In this document: piece after piece, positions 1-12,695 of the stretch
Numbering within the stretch: position 1 is the first letter of the stretch
Layout of the letters: each line of letters begins with the position of its first letter
Assembly (NCBI RefSeq): GCF_019059575.1
Contig: NW_024883013.1
Coordinates: 85,500 to 149,499 of the forward strand
Direction: 5' to 3'
DNA: 64,000 nt
Source of the DNA: Amphibalanus amphitrite
Taxonomy: Eukaryota > Arthropoda > Thecostraca > Balanomorpha > Balanidae
Position numbers and translations under genes: made by a program
The notes under the pieces: generated by a model
What the model saw: the letters and a program-made list of their open reading frames with translations, nothing else
What the model was told of the DNA's origin: nothing
The model's database searches: none

Positions 1-3000
1 AAAATGGGTATCCATCGAAAGCTCTCGTTTACCCAGACACAGTCCTGCAGGAAAATTCCATTTTTCCCCATAGGAAAGTTTGTACGGGAAAATCAAAATT
101 TTGGGTCAATGGGGGGTCCCCCCGATTTCATTCAAAATCGGCACACAGGTGCCCCACCACCAGCCGAGAAACTTTCCCCAAAACGGTCCCCGTTGCATTG
201 ACGTTTAAGGCCCGTAAAGCCCCCTAGACTCGTAAAATATCCGTAAAATCGCCTTTGTACGGACAAAAAAGTGGTGCTATGGTAAAAATGGGTATCAATC
301 GAAAGCTCTCGTTTACCCAGACACAGTCCTGCAGGAAAATTTCACTTTTTCCCCATAGGAAAGTTTGTACGGGAAAATCAAAATTTTGGGTCAATGGGGG
401 GTCCCCCCCGATTTCGTTCAAAATCGGCACACAGGTGCCCCACCACCAGCCGAGAAACTTTCCCCAAAACGGTCCCCGTTGCATTGACGTTTAAGGCCCG
501 TAAAGCCCCCTAGACTCGTAAAATATCCGTAAAATCGCCTTTGTACGGACAAAAAAGTGGTGCTATGGTAAAAATGGGTATCAATCGAAAGCTCTCGTTT
601 ACCCAGACACAGTCCTGCAGGAAAATTCCACTTTTTCCCCATAGGAAAGTTTTTACGGGAAAATCAAAATTTTGGGTCAATGGGGGGTCCCCCCCGATTT
701 CGTTCAAAATCGGCACACAGGTGCCCCACCACCAGCCGAGAAACTTTCCCCAAAACGGTCCCCGTTGCATTGACGTTTAAGGTCCGTAAAGCCCCCTAGA
801 CTCGTAAAATATCCGTAAAATCGCCTTTGTACGGACAAAAAAGTGGTGCTATGGTAAAAATGGGTATCAATCGAAAGCTCTCGTTTACCCAGACACAGTC
901 CTGCAGGAAAATTCCACTTTTTCCCCATAGGAAAGTTTGTACGGGAAAATCAAAATTTTGGGTCAATGGGGGGTCCCCCCCGATTTCGTTCAAAATCGGC
1001 ACACAGGTGCCCCACCACCAGCCGAGAAACTTTCCCCAAAACGGTCCCCGTTGCATTGACGTTTAAGGCCCGTAAAGCCCCCTAGACTCGTAAAATATCC
1101 GTAAAATCGCCTTTGTACGGACAAAAAAGTGGTGCTATGGTAAAAATGGGTATCAATCGAAAGCTCTCGTTTACCCAGACACAGTCCTGCAGGAAAATTC
1201 CACTTTTTCCCCATAGGAAAGTTTTTACGGGAAAATCAAAATTTTGGGTCAATGGGGGGTCCCCCCGATTTCGTTCAAAATCGGCACACAGGTGCCCCAC
1301 CACCAGCCGAGAAACTTTCCCCAAAACGGTCCCCGTTGCATTGACGTTTAAGGCCCGTAAAGCCCCCTAGACTCGTAAAATATCCGTAAAATCGCCTTTG
1401 TACGGACAAAAAAGTGGTGCTATGGTAAAAATGGGTATCAATCGAAAGCTCTCGTTTACCCAGACACAGTCCTGCAGGAAAATTCCACTTTTTCCCCATA
1501 AGAAAGTTTGTACGGGAAAATCAAAATTTTGGGTCAATGGGGGGTCCCCCCCGATTTCGTTCAAAATCGGCACACAGGTGCCCCACCACCAGCCGAGAAA
1601 CTTTCCCCAAAACGGTCCCCGTTGCATTGACGTTTAAGGCCCGTAAAGCCCCCTAGACTCGTAAAATATCCGTAAAATCGCCTTTGTACGGACAAAAAAG
1701 TGGTGCTATGGTAAAAATGGGTATCCATCGAAAGCTCTCGTTTACCCAGACACAGTCCTACAGGAAAATTCCATTTTTCCCCATAGGAAAGTTTGTACGG
1801 GAAAATCAAAATTTTGGGTCAATGGGGGGTCCCCCCGATTTCATTCAAAATCGGCACACAGGTGCCCCACCACCAGCCGAGAAACTTTCCCCAAAACGGT
1901 CCCCGTTGCATTGACGTTTAAGGCCCGTAAAGCCCCCTAGACTCGTAAAATATCCGTAAAATCGCCTTTGTACGGACAAAAAAGTGGTGCTATGGTAAAA
2001 ATGGGTATCATTCGAAAGCTCTCGTTTACCCAGACACAGTCCTGCAGGAAAATTTCACTTTTTCCCCATAGGAAAGTTTGTACGGGAAAATCAAAATTTT
2101 GGGTCAATGGGGGGTCCCCCCCGATTTCGTTCAAAATCGGCACACAGGTGCCCCACCACCAGCCGAGAAACTTTCCCCAAAACGGTCCCCGTTGCATTGA
2201 CGTTTAAGGTCCGTAAAGCCCCCTAGACTCGTAAAATATCCGTAAAATCGCCTTTGTACGGACAAAAAAGTGGTGCTATGGTAAAAATGGGTATCAATCG
2301 AAAGCTCTCGTTTACCCAGACACAGTCCTGCAGGAAAATTTCACTTTTTCCCCATAGGAAAGTTTGTACGGGAAAATCAAAATTTTGGGTCAATGGGGGG
2401 TCCCCCCCGATTTCGTTCAAAATCGGCACACAGGTGCCCCACCACCAGCCGAGAAACTTTCCCCAAAACGGTCCCCGTTGCATTGACGTTTAAGGTCCGT
2501 AAAGCCCCCTAGACTCGTAAAATATCCGTAAAATCGCCTTTGTACGGACAAAAAAGTGGTGCTATGGTAAAAATGGGTATCAATCGAAAGCTCTCGTTTA
2601 CCCAGACACAGTCCTGCAGGAAAATTCCACTTTTTCCCCATAGGAAAGTTTGTACGGGAAAATCAAAATTTTGGGTCAATGGGGGGTCCCCCCCGATTTC
2701 GTTCAAAATCGGCACACAGGTGCCCCACCACCAGCCGAGAAACTTTCCCCAAAACGGTCCCCGTTGCATTGACGTTTAAGGCCCGTAAAGCCCCCTAGAC
2801 TCGTAAAATATCCGTAAAATCGCCTTTGTACGGACAAAAAAGTGGTGCTATGGTAAAAATGGGTATCAATCGAAAGCTCTCGTTTACCCAGACACAGTCC
2901 TGCAGGAAAATTCCATTTTTTCCCCATAGGAAAGTTTGTACGGGAAAATCAAAATTTTGGGTCAATGAGGGGTCCCCCCCGATTTCGTTCAAAATCGGCA

Positions 3001-4762
3001 CACAGGTGCCCCACCACCAGCCGAGAAACTTTCCCCAAAACGGTCCCCGTTGCATTGACGTTTAACCCTATTCCTGGCGGGGGGGGGGCCTCAGGAGCCC
3101 CCCCCTGAGGTTTTTTGGTTATATCTCCCAAACGCGTTGAGCTAGGAAGCTCAAATTTTCTGACTTTTCCTAAAAGGCTTCTACGCAACATGTCTGAAAA
3201 TTTTGAGTTGATCTGACCTCAGGTCAGGTCACCAGAGGCGGTTTGGTGACGCTACCTCAGAAAAGTTTGCAATCACGCCAGAGCTAGAGTTTTTGACCGA
3301 TCAATTTCTTCTCTTCAGGCTTTAGTTAGGGTACCAGTATGTGCAATTTGTATATCTCGGAATTTTGATATCGGTGACCTAAGGTCAGGTCAATTTCGCG
3401 ACCTGCCCATTATAAGTCAATGGGGGAAAAATCAACTCCCTGTTTTTACCACTAAAACGGGTCGGAATGGCCCCATATACCATACATGACTTCATATACG
3501 ATCAACCTTCACTACCTTGAGGTCTGTTTTGCTGTTGGGCAGCTGTGAGGTCATGTGACGTCATCAAAGGTCACCAAAGGTTTTTGGCCAATAACTCCGT
3601 ACAGGAACAAGATACAGACGCGTGGATGGTCTCATTGTGTTCAGCTCGTCAAGACGCATCGAATGATATACATGATGACCTCGAGGTCACGTGACCTGAG
3701 GTCAACCTTTGACCTTGACCTTTCAAGGTCAACATATATCATTCGATGCGGATTGACGAGAGGATCACGATGATGCCCTTAGTTTGTTCCTATCTTGACT
3801 AATTCGAAAGTTATTCGAGAAAAACTCTCTCCATATCTAGTGCCGCCATTTTGACTTTTTCGACCCCTGTGACGTCATCTTTGACCTGACCTGAAAATGA
3901 CCTTTGTAAAAATTGTAGATCTTGGCCGTGCGTATCCGATGCCGTTTACCGCTTGTCGCTATCTTGCTTCGTTCTCGAGATCTCAGGGGGGGGGGGGCCG
4001 AATCGGCCCCCCCCCGCCAGTTTCTTGTCCCGGCGGAGCCCGCCAGGAATAGGGTTAAGGCCCGTAAAGCCCCCTAGACTCGTAAAATATCCGTAAAATC
4101 GCCTTTGTACGGACAAAAAAGTGGTGCTATGGTAAAAATGGGTATCAATCGAAAGCTCTCGTTTACCCAGACACAGTCCTGCAGGAAAATTCCACTTTTT
4201 CCCCATAGGAAAGTTTGTACGGGAAAATCAAAATTTTGGGTCAATGGGGGGTCCCCCCGATTTCGTTCAAAATCGGCACACAGGTGCCCCACCACCAGCC
4301 GAGAAACTTTCCCCAAAACAGTCCCCGTTGCATTGACGTTTAAGGTCCGTAAAACCCCCTAGACTCGTAAAATATCCGTAAAATCGCCTTTGTACGGACA
4401 AAAAAGTGGTGCTACGGTAAAAATGGGTATCAATCGAAAGCTCTCGTTTACCCAGACACAGTCCTGCAGGAAAATTCCACTTTTTCCCCATAGGAAAGTT
4501 TTTACGGGAAAATCAAAATTTTGGGTCAATGGGGGTTCCCCCCCGATTTCGTTCAAAATCGGCACACAGGTGCCCCACCACCAGCCGAGAAACTTTCCCC
4601 AAAACGGTCCTCGTTGCATTGACATTTAAGGCCCGTAAAGCCCCCTAGACTCGTAAAATATCCGTAAAATCGCCTTTGTACGGACAAAAAAGTGGTGCTA
4701 TGGTAAATGGTTGGGTCAATGGGGGTCCCCCCGATTTCGTTCAAAATCAGCACACAGGTGCC
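1..4762 (+). repeat. 286-bp satellite, left arm
   Basis: Head-to-tail tandem copies of a ~286-bp unit. The landmark CCCCTAGACT recurs at about 221, 507, 793, 1079, 1364, 1650, 1934, 2220, 2506 and 2792, then after an inserted element near 4070, 4356 and 4641. Spacing is 284-286 bp and the copies differ by only a few bases each. The last copy has an internal deletion (about 4707) and stops at 4762, where orientation flips. The array runs off the left edge. Short frames of 74-86 codons open on both strands in nearly every copy. I treat them as a by-product of the repeat: they overlap on opposite strands and have no start context or recognisable domain. Confidence 0.95.
3066..4054. mobile_element. 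piggyBac-like non-autonomous element (989 bp) in satellite
   Basis: The element interrupts one satellite monomer exactly at its TTAA (in GACGTTTAAGGC). TTAA is present on both sides (3062-3065 and 4055-4058). The ends are a perfect 16-bp inverted repeat, CCCTATTCCTGGCGGG. A TTAA target duplication with CCC-starting termini is the hallmark of the piggyBac superfamily. There is no transposase frame, so it would move only in trans. The interior has poly-G/poly-C stretches just inside both ends and many TGACCT/AGGTCA hexamers (for example 3209-3233, 3366-3390, 3680-3731). The subterminal 3105-3172 region resembles the reverse complement of the element at 47261-48136. Confidence 0.9.
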
Positions 4763-6756
4763 GATATTTTACGGATTTATTTTAAGGATTTTACGGATAT
4801 TTTACGAGTCTAGGGGGCTTTACGGGCCTTAAACGTCAATGCAACGGGGACCGTTTTGGGGAAAGTTTCTCGGCTGGTGGTGGGGCAACTGTGTGCCGAT
4901 TTTGAACGAAATCGGGGGGGACCCCCCATTGACCCAAAATTTTGATTTTCCCGTACAAACTTTCCTATGGGGAAAAAGTGGAATTTTCCTGCAGGACTGT
5001 GTCTGGGTAAACGAGAGCTTTCGATTGATACCCATTTTTACCATAGCACCACTTTTTTGTCCGTACAAAGGCGATTTTACGGATATTTTACGAGTCTAGG
5101 GGGCTTTACGGGCCTTAAACGTCAATGCAACGGGGACCGTTTTGGGGAAAGTTTCTCGGCTGGTGGTGGGGCACCTGTGTGCCGATTTTGAACGAAATCG
5201 GGGGGAACCCCCATTGACCCAAAATTTTGATTTTCCCGTAAAAACTTTCCTATGGGGAAAAAGTGGAATTTTCCTGCAGGACTGTGTCTGGGTAAACGAG
5301 AGCTTTCGATTGATACCCATTTTTACCATAGCACCACTTTTTTGTCCGTACAAAGGCGATTTTACGGATATTTTACGAGTCTAGGGGGCTTTACGGGCCT
5401 TAAACGTCAATGCAACGGGGACCGTTTTGGGGAAAGTTTCTCGGCTGGTGGTGGGGCACCTGTGTGCCGATTTTGAACGAAATCGGGGGGGACCCCTCAT
5501 TGACCCAAAATTTTGATTTTCCCGTACAAACTTTCCTATGGGGAAAAAGTGGAATTTTTCTGCAGGACTGTGTCTGGGTAAACGAGAGCTTTCGATTGAT
5601 ACCCATTTTTACCATAGCACCACTTTTTTGTCCGTACAAAGGCGATTTTACGGATATTTTACGAGTCTAGGGGGCTTTACGGGCCTTAAACGTCAATGCA
5701 ACGGGGACCGTTTTGGGGAAAGTTTCTCGGCTGGTGGTGGGGCACCTGTGTGCCGATTTTGAACGAAATCGGGGGGGACCCCCCATTGACCCAAAATTTT
5801 GATTTTCCCGTACAAACTTTCCTATGGGGAAAAAGTGGAATTTTCCTGCAGGACTGTGTCTGGGTAAACGAGAGCTTTCGATTGATACCCATTTTTACCA
5901 TAGCACCACTTTTTTGTCCGTACAAAGGCGATTTTACGGATATTTTACGAGTCTAGGGGGCTTTACGGACCTTAAACGTCAATGCAACGGGGACCGTTTT
6001 GGGGAAAGTTTCTCGGCTGGTGGTGGGGCACCTGTGTGCCGATTTTGAACGAAATCGGGGGGGACCCCCTATTGACCCAAAATTTTGATTTTCCCGTACA
6101 AACTTTCCTATGGGGAAAAAGTGAAATTTTCCTGCAGGACTGTGTCTGGGTAAACGAGAGCTTTCGAATGATACCCATTTTTACCATAGCACCACTTTTT
6201 TGTCCGTACAAAGGCGATTTTACGGATATTTTACGAGTCTAGGGGGCTTTACGGGCCTTAAACGTCAATGCAACGGGGACCGTTTTGGGGAAAGTTTCTC
6301 GGCTGGTGGTGGGGCACCTGTGTGCCGATTTTGAACGAAATCGGGGGGGACCCCCCATTGACCCAAAATTTTGATTTTCCCGTACAAACTTTCCTATGGG
6401 GAAAAAGTGGAATTTTCCTGCAGGACTGTGTCTGGGTAAACGAGAGCTTTCGATTGATACCCATTTTTACCATAGCACCACTTTTTTGTCCGTACAAAGG
6501 CGATTTTACGGATATTTTACGAGTCTAGGGGGCTTTACGGGCCTTAAACGTCAATGCAACGGGGACCGTTTTGGGGAAAGTTTCTCGGCTGGTGGTGGGG
6601 CACCTGTGTGCCGATTTTGAACGAAATCGGGGGGGACCCCCATTGACCCAAAATTTTGATTTTCCCGTAAAAACTTTCCTATGGGGAAAAAGTGAAATTT
6701 TCCTGCAGGACTGTGTCTGGGTAAACGAGAGCTTTCGATTGATACCCATTTTTACC
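4763..6756 (-). repeat. 286-bp satellite, right (inverted) arm
   Basis: About seven copies of the same ~286-bp unit in the opposite orientation to the left arm (reverse-complement landmark near 4808, 5093, 5378, 5664, 5950, 6236 and 6522). The array ends abruptly inside a monomer at about 6756, followed by unrelated sequence. The flip at 4763-4800 is a short scrambled stretch with repeated TTTTACGGAT words. The two arms could pair over about 2 kb as a giant hairpin. Confidence 0.93.
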
Positions 6757-6916
6757 TCTTTGTGACGTCATTTCTAGGGGAAAACGGGTCATAAAGGTTT
6801 CCCTCTACCGGGGCCTTTTTTCCCCCTACCGAATCTGTGCTGTGCTGAATCTGTGCTGAATCTGTGCCAACTTCCGTTACATCTTCCAAATGTACCTAAT
6901 ATGGAAGCAAGCTATG
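6757..6916. other. Unique spacer between satellite and E1
   Basis: About 160 bp without a gene. It has a small direct repeat of GAATCTGTGCT near 6832-6865 and nothing else I can name. The bases just before E1 (6917-6925) are its 9-bp target duplication. Confidence 0.5.
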
Positions 6917-7549
6917 CCACAAGCGGCGTATTTACAAATTGCAACCGAGCTCCGCCGTAGGGTATTTTATTTCCGCCGTAGTGTATTTCACTTGGGGGAT
7001 TCTCTACCATACATCTGCCTGAGCTTAGGGTAATTACAATTTGTCGGCGACGTTAAAAAATGATGGACCTTTTTTCGCAGTATAGGATATCGCATGTGCA
7101 TATTTCTGCCTTTTTGGGTGCGCTTTATCGGTTTTTCGTGAGTAACTCGCGTAAAAACCGTCCGATCGCGACGAAACTTTCAATGCCCCCGATTTTATCA
7201 ATTTTACACCTACCCTGAAAATTTCATGACCCTGACCCAAATGACCTTTGACCTGTGACCTATTTCTCGAGACCATGTTTGGCCCGAATCGCGATTCGGC
7301 GTATGTCGGCTCGCATTAGCCGCGCGGTTGCAGTTTTCACGTGGTTTCAAGCGTTGAAATATGTGATATGATGCTGGTCCCATGCATTAGGGTGGGTGTC
7401 AAGGTCACCTGAAGGTCAGGTCAGCTCAATGACCTTTGATGACCTCGGTTCCTTTTTCGAGTTTTACATGTTTCTAGGCTAGTTTTTGGAGCTGATTTCG
7501 AATTTAGCAACCATTTGAACATTACAGGGGATGTAACGAAATTATCCGG

Positions 7550-8250
7550 ACACCTTTCTTCCCGCTGTAATTAAAAAGCAAAACAATCTGGTACTTTTTA
7601 TTTTAACTGAGCTTGTAGCCACCTTTCATAAAAAACACAGTGATGAATGTTCTGGAGCATTTCAGCCAATGGATTCTCCAGCACATTGGCTTTGATGCGG
7701 ACCAACGCCGTCTAAACCTGTGCCTGCGGTTGAGCAGTGCTTATGGCGGGTGTATGTATGTATGTATGTATGTATGTATTGACGATCAAGAGCAATCCAC
7801 AATCGGCGTGGCGATTACACTCCGAGTCCGAGCTGGTTGAAGATAACACAAAAAATACCTATACAAGAAAACGCACACACTTACGGATACGAAAATGCAC
7901 AACGCGAACGCCGAACACGCACATACTTGGAGTAACCCGCACGAAGCCGCGTTCATAACCATACACACAGACTCGTTTGCCTTTCATAGTCCAAGAGTCA
8001 TGAGGCTAGCTACTATGGCTACTTCATGGGTGGCTGGGTGGCTCTTCATACACCTCCTGCTGAACAAGAGCCCACAGGTTTTCGATTGAATTGGGATCGC
8101 GACTTTTTCCAAGTCATAAGCGTTAGCCCAGAATGGTTGAAGGTTCTATCGGCATCACTTCCCGTTCTTTTAGGGATCTTTAAGTAGCGCGCCGCCCCGC
8201 ATGAAGACAGCGTGGCTTGAATCAGGCATCAGTGCGCGTTCAGAAACCGT
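7550..8250 (-). pseudogene. Degenerate Tc1/mariner transposase relic (copy 1)
   Basis: On the minus strand, the stretch near 8050-8115 reads DPNSIENLWALVQQEVY, matching the conserved C-terminal part of Tc1-type transposases around the third catalytic residue (family motif PDLNPIENLW). The rest is broken by stops and frame changes, and I cannot trace clean termini. It is a fossil inside E1 and not a source of activity. Identical copy at about 18564-19264. Confidence 0.6.
7751..7779. repeat. (TGTA)n microsatellite
   Basis: About seven uninterrupted TGTA units. The same length occurs in the second copy (about 18765-18793), consistent with a very recent duplication, because such tracts change length quickly. 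Confidence 0.9.
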
Positions 8251-9664
8251 GCCCTCCTATGCCGTCTGGTTGAGCGCCTCCAATCATGCTCCACCACCTT
8301 CCCTGGAAAAGCTCCACCCCATGCCTATGGGGCAAAATATAAGGGAGAAAACACAAAACAAGACAGATAAAAACAAAGCAAAATTAACTCATTACCTAAT
8401 GAAATTCAGGCTTGAGCAAAAACATAGGTAATAGGTATCTATGTCAAATTAGAATGAAAGATTAAAATCAACCTGACCAGGCCTTACGGTCTGACCTGGT
8501 CCTAACCACCTTACTTCGCCTAACTTAACCCAATTCAACCTAGCCTACCACAACACCTGCAGAGGTAGGTACCTTCCTGGAAAAATGGCGCTCAGGGAGG
8601 TGACTGTCCAACTTATTGGAATACTACCATGATTGCTTGTCAAAATGTGTGTCATCATGCTCTTGTTTGACAAGTGATGTATAATAAATGTGATATTCAT
8701 AATTCAATAATTATCTCCTGACTGCTGTCTGTTGAGTGATCAAAATATTCAAATAATCAGGGTACAATGCTGTGCATAGTGCACACTTATCATGTTGTTT
8801 TTGTGTAGGCCCTCTGCACATTGTTGTGTGCACTGCAGTGCTATGTGCACCTTAAGTAAAAAAGTGACTGGTGGTACATGACAAAAGGTTGTGCAACTGT
8901 GAAGTTCATGCCCTTGGTCAAGCTGGTGCCAAATGCCTATAGCTATAGCAGGATCAGTGAGGGTTGTAGACATGCTACATACATTGTGCATTGAAGATCT
9001 TGGCACAAAGTTCATCCGTAATTACTATGCTTAACACCTAATGTAAGAAGCGACATAAATGCCTAGATGATAAAACTCTCTGGTCAACATCACACAAATT
9101 TATTGACATACTTTGCAGGTACATATTTACATTCATGGCAAAATATACTTTCGATTTGATTCAGAACCTAGTTGCTAGTAAGCTTGCATTTTTGTAGGTA
9201 CAACAGTCAACAACGACCATACATTGAATCATAAAAAACCTTCTCATGGCATTCATCACATATCTTTGTACCGAACAAGTACCAAGCTACCATGCAATGA
9301 TTCTAAAATTTTCCGCAATCCATCTATATCTCAACTGACACAATGAATTTAAAATACCCTAACAAAACCTATAACTGTATATAAAAAGAATGCAATACTA
9401 CAAGAACTATGAATTTCTGAAGTTATTCTCACATGCTGGAACGTTGAAACTCTACTTTTGTCGTCCATTTCCACGTTTGATTGAGCCATCATATCGAACT
9501 GCTTTCGTTCTTCAGTCACAAGCTTTCTCACAAATCTTGAATTTTTACACATCATCTTGAACCATGCTCCAGTCTTTCCAACAAGGTACTATGTAACATC
9601 AAAGCAATTTTGATTTGTTACAACAGCTTCAGATCATGATAGGCTTGAGGTTGTTACACCATTT

Positions 9665-12600
9665 CAGTCGGTGACACACCAGGGAAATAAGCTAAAATAA
9701 GAGCGCTCTATTTATTGCTCCCGCTACTTCACCGTCTCCCATAGGGTCCTGTGTTGAGCTGGTGTCGAGGCTCTAAAAATGACGCCGATTTTTGCACCCT
9801 TCTCACGAAAACCGCTCGGACCGCCTGGAAACTAATTGTTCCGCTCTAAAAATTTCATGATCGACGGGAAAATGAATGAGGAAAAGATTGGTCCTGAAAT
9901 AATTCTGAACTCCCTGTAGAACATATCGAAATATGGCTGCAAACTAGGAGCATGTCAAAATCGACAAAACAATACAAATAAACTTACCGGGATTTTTTTA
10001 TTTTCCATGCATCTGTGTATGAAATCAGTCGGTTTTTCGGAAAGATCATCTTCTGTTTAATAAATAATTCCACAATTGCAATCGAGAAAAAAAAAACATT
10101 TCCGCTGTGACAGCAGTTTTGGCATTGTGCCAGTAGTGTGGCGTGCGCGGCGCTGCGTGGTCGTCGGGACGGAGTTGTGAGTATTTTCGGTGTTTTAAAT
10201 GGTTGATGGCCATTTGAACCAGCTTTATATTATTTCCTACAAATTTTTGCATCAAATTATTGCTTTGAAAGACCATTGAAACCCCTTATCTCTTCATGAA
10301 ACACGATCATATTCATCGTCGACGAAAATGGCGCGGGACTCCATGTGCATTCCGATCGAAATAAATCGTAAATTAAATAATATTCGATGATAAGTATCAT
10401 ATTCTAGTGACACGTTTTCATAAAATAAGGCATAAACTTTGCAAGGAAGTCAACATAGGATAATTGGATTCTTATTTTGCTCACATATCCTTGTAGTAGT
10501 CAAATGGCTCAATTGTTAGATAAATGTAAGTATATGTTTTGGCTTGATGTTTGCTGTGAAACCACCCAGCCACTTGCTGGTTGAGTGGTTTTCTGATAAT
10601 TACCTGATAATCATTTCTCCTTTTCCTGAAAAGAAACTAAAATTCCTTTCAAAGTAATCCCTTTTTAGGAAAGGCGGATTGCTCATTGACATTTCATGTT
10701 CTTGTTTTGTTATTGCTGGCAGTATTTTGATACAATAATGCAATATGATTTTTTTTTGCAATAAGAAAACCTAAGACAAACTTAGTTAATGCGTCAATCA
10801 AACACCCAACAGAAAGATTGTGAGTCCTTGTGACGTGAAGTAGAATATTCCATGAATGTGTTATATAGAATATGCCAAATATTAAATTAATTATTATTTG
10901 ATACTGATAGCTGAGCATGTGAATTATGCCACAATATAATTACATTTTCTGGTTTTGAAATAGCCAGCAGTATTTTACTTCAACAAATGTAATATACATG
11001 GAATACATGTTGTTATGTTATGTTAAAAGTTTAATAACAGCCAATTGAAGGGGCTGTTTCAGCAGATAATGTTTGTACCTTATGCATTACCTTTCTTTTC
11101 TGCAGGACCATGCTTCCGCTGGGTGGTCGACATTTGCCTCCTGAAGAAGTTGAGCAACATGAAGACCACCAGATGAGGTGTCTGCAGTTCATGTGGAACT
11201 CTGCAGACTACAAGTGTTATGCCAACCACAACCAAAGTGCTGTGATCATGGAGGCATGAACCTCATGACAACACTTCAGATTTGCAGTTGAATCAAAGTG
11301 TGATTCAAACCACCTGTGGCATCTCACTCAATGTGTGAACAGTGTGATTATTGTGCAGTGTTCAGCTGCAACTAAGACATTTATTAGTGACTCGTTTTGC
11401 AATTAGCCACCAAAAGCATTTTTTGGGCTAGCTGCTGTAATTTGTTGTGCACTGCGCAATAGTGGTAGTGTTTTGTCACTTGTCAAGTTGTCAGTTGTGC
11501 ATGTTGCATGTTTCTCTTCCCTCGGCCCTCATTATCAGTTAAGTGGTGAATTGGCATCACTCAGTCTCCCCAGATCTCCATTGACTGTCTGTCAACCACC
11601 CAACTTGAGATGGTATTTGCTAATAGTGTCAGAAAAGAAGTGATTGTAGACATTTTTAGGGATATGAGCTCCGTTTCATGCGTGTTCCAGTTGTCATTTT
11701 GTCACATGTCCCATAGTGTAATAAATGGAAACTGTTGTTCCCTTTTGAAGGTACTCGCGGATGCAGAAAGCGTTGGGCCTAATTATTAAACGCACCCTCC
11801 TATCAGCGACGCACGAAATCGACAAATATCATCCTTTCTAGAACAGGAGGAAACGAAAACTTGTGAACATAGCTGTACCTACAACAGTGCATAAGGAATT
11901 GAAATTCTGGGAGTTTTTGAAATTCGGAGAAACTCATGTTGTCGACAGGTATGCCCCCTTGCACGTCAAAGACCGCCTAAAAAAACAAACGTCTACAAAT
12001 GAAGGCAGTATTCGTATGTTCGTTGTAATTGCAGCAGCCTAGCAACATGCATTGCGGCCCGATGGCGAATTACACTCGTGCTCAAAAACTATGCCGGTAA
12101 CTGCCAATGCACTTAGGTCATAGGTGAGGAGAGGAAGGGTTATGTCATATGTCAACATCATAGAAATGGCTTCATCTGAGCTGTGCCTATTGTACATAAT
12201 TCAACCAATCTATGCATTTCGTTTCTTGCAATCTACTCATGCCTTCACTCCAGCTTCAGAGTAATCATCCCATATTGTACGTATTGATTTCTATGGCGGT
12301 TTGCAATTGCTAGCCGCGTCTCACCTCAGTTTGGTGGCCCCGCATCGGCCCACTCGGCCGCTCTAAAATTGACTTACGGAGGAGGATGGTGGCTTTTATT
12401 TTAGCTTCTCCGCTGACTGCGGGGAGCGCCGTCGCCGAGGTAGGAGCAATAATTAGCTTATGTTTGGGACTAATTTCCACGCTTAATTAACATTTTAATG
12501 TTATTTTTATTAATTCATGTTAATCTTTGATGCATTCTCTTTCTATTGATACCATCCACCGGTCTGAGAATTACTGCCTTGCTGCGTAAGGGCCGATAAA

Positions 12601-12695
12601 AGATCACGCTTTTAGGGGTATCTCTTCAACATGGGGCAGGAGCAATAAATAGAGCGCTCTAATTTTAGCTTATTTCCCTGGTATGTCACCAACTG
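9665..12695. mobile_element. E2: nested ~3.0-kb TIR element (copy 1)
   Basis: Left end 9665 and right end 12695 are an imperfect inverted repeat of ~55 bp beginning CAGTCGGTGACACACC on the left and CAGTTGGTGACATACC on the right, continuing through AAATAAGCTAAAAT and the palindromic AGAGCGCTCT. Flanking ATTT at 9661-9664 and 12696-12699 may be a 4-bp target duplication, but this is weak. A subterminal partial repeat of the TIR (AGGAGCAATAATTAGCTTA) sits near 12440. No transposase is visible and I cannot assign a superfamily. Apart from an exon-like piece (11110-11259) the 3 kb is AT-rich and non-coding. Confidence 0.7.
11110..11259 (+). CDS. Exon-like 49-codon frame inside E2 (possible captured terminal exon)
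   Basis: A pyrimidine-rich acceptor (CTTTCTTTTCTGCAG, ending 11105) is followed by an ATG at 11110 and an open frame of 49 codons to a TGA ending at 11259. A polyadenylation signal AATAAA lies about 460 bp downstream (11720). This looks like the 3' terminal exon and UTR of a gene carried inside a transposon. The peptide (with a Glu/His-rich stretch EEVEQHEDHQ) matches no family I recognise. No upstream exon or promoter is evident, so coding is uncertain. Identical copy at about 22125-22274. Confidence 0.3.
   Translation: MLPLGGRHLPPEEVEQHEDHQMRCLQFMWNSADYKCYANHNQSAVIMEA

Noticed and set aside
224..6765. Repeated frames starting MYGQKSGAMV, MQRGPFWGKF and MGKKWNFPAG as a tandem gene family
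   Set aside because: They overlap on both strands, follow the 286-bp unit exactly, vary with single indels in the DNA and show no domain or start context.
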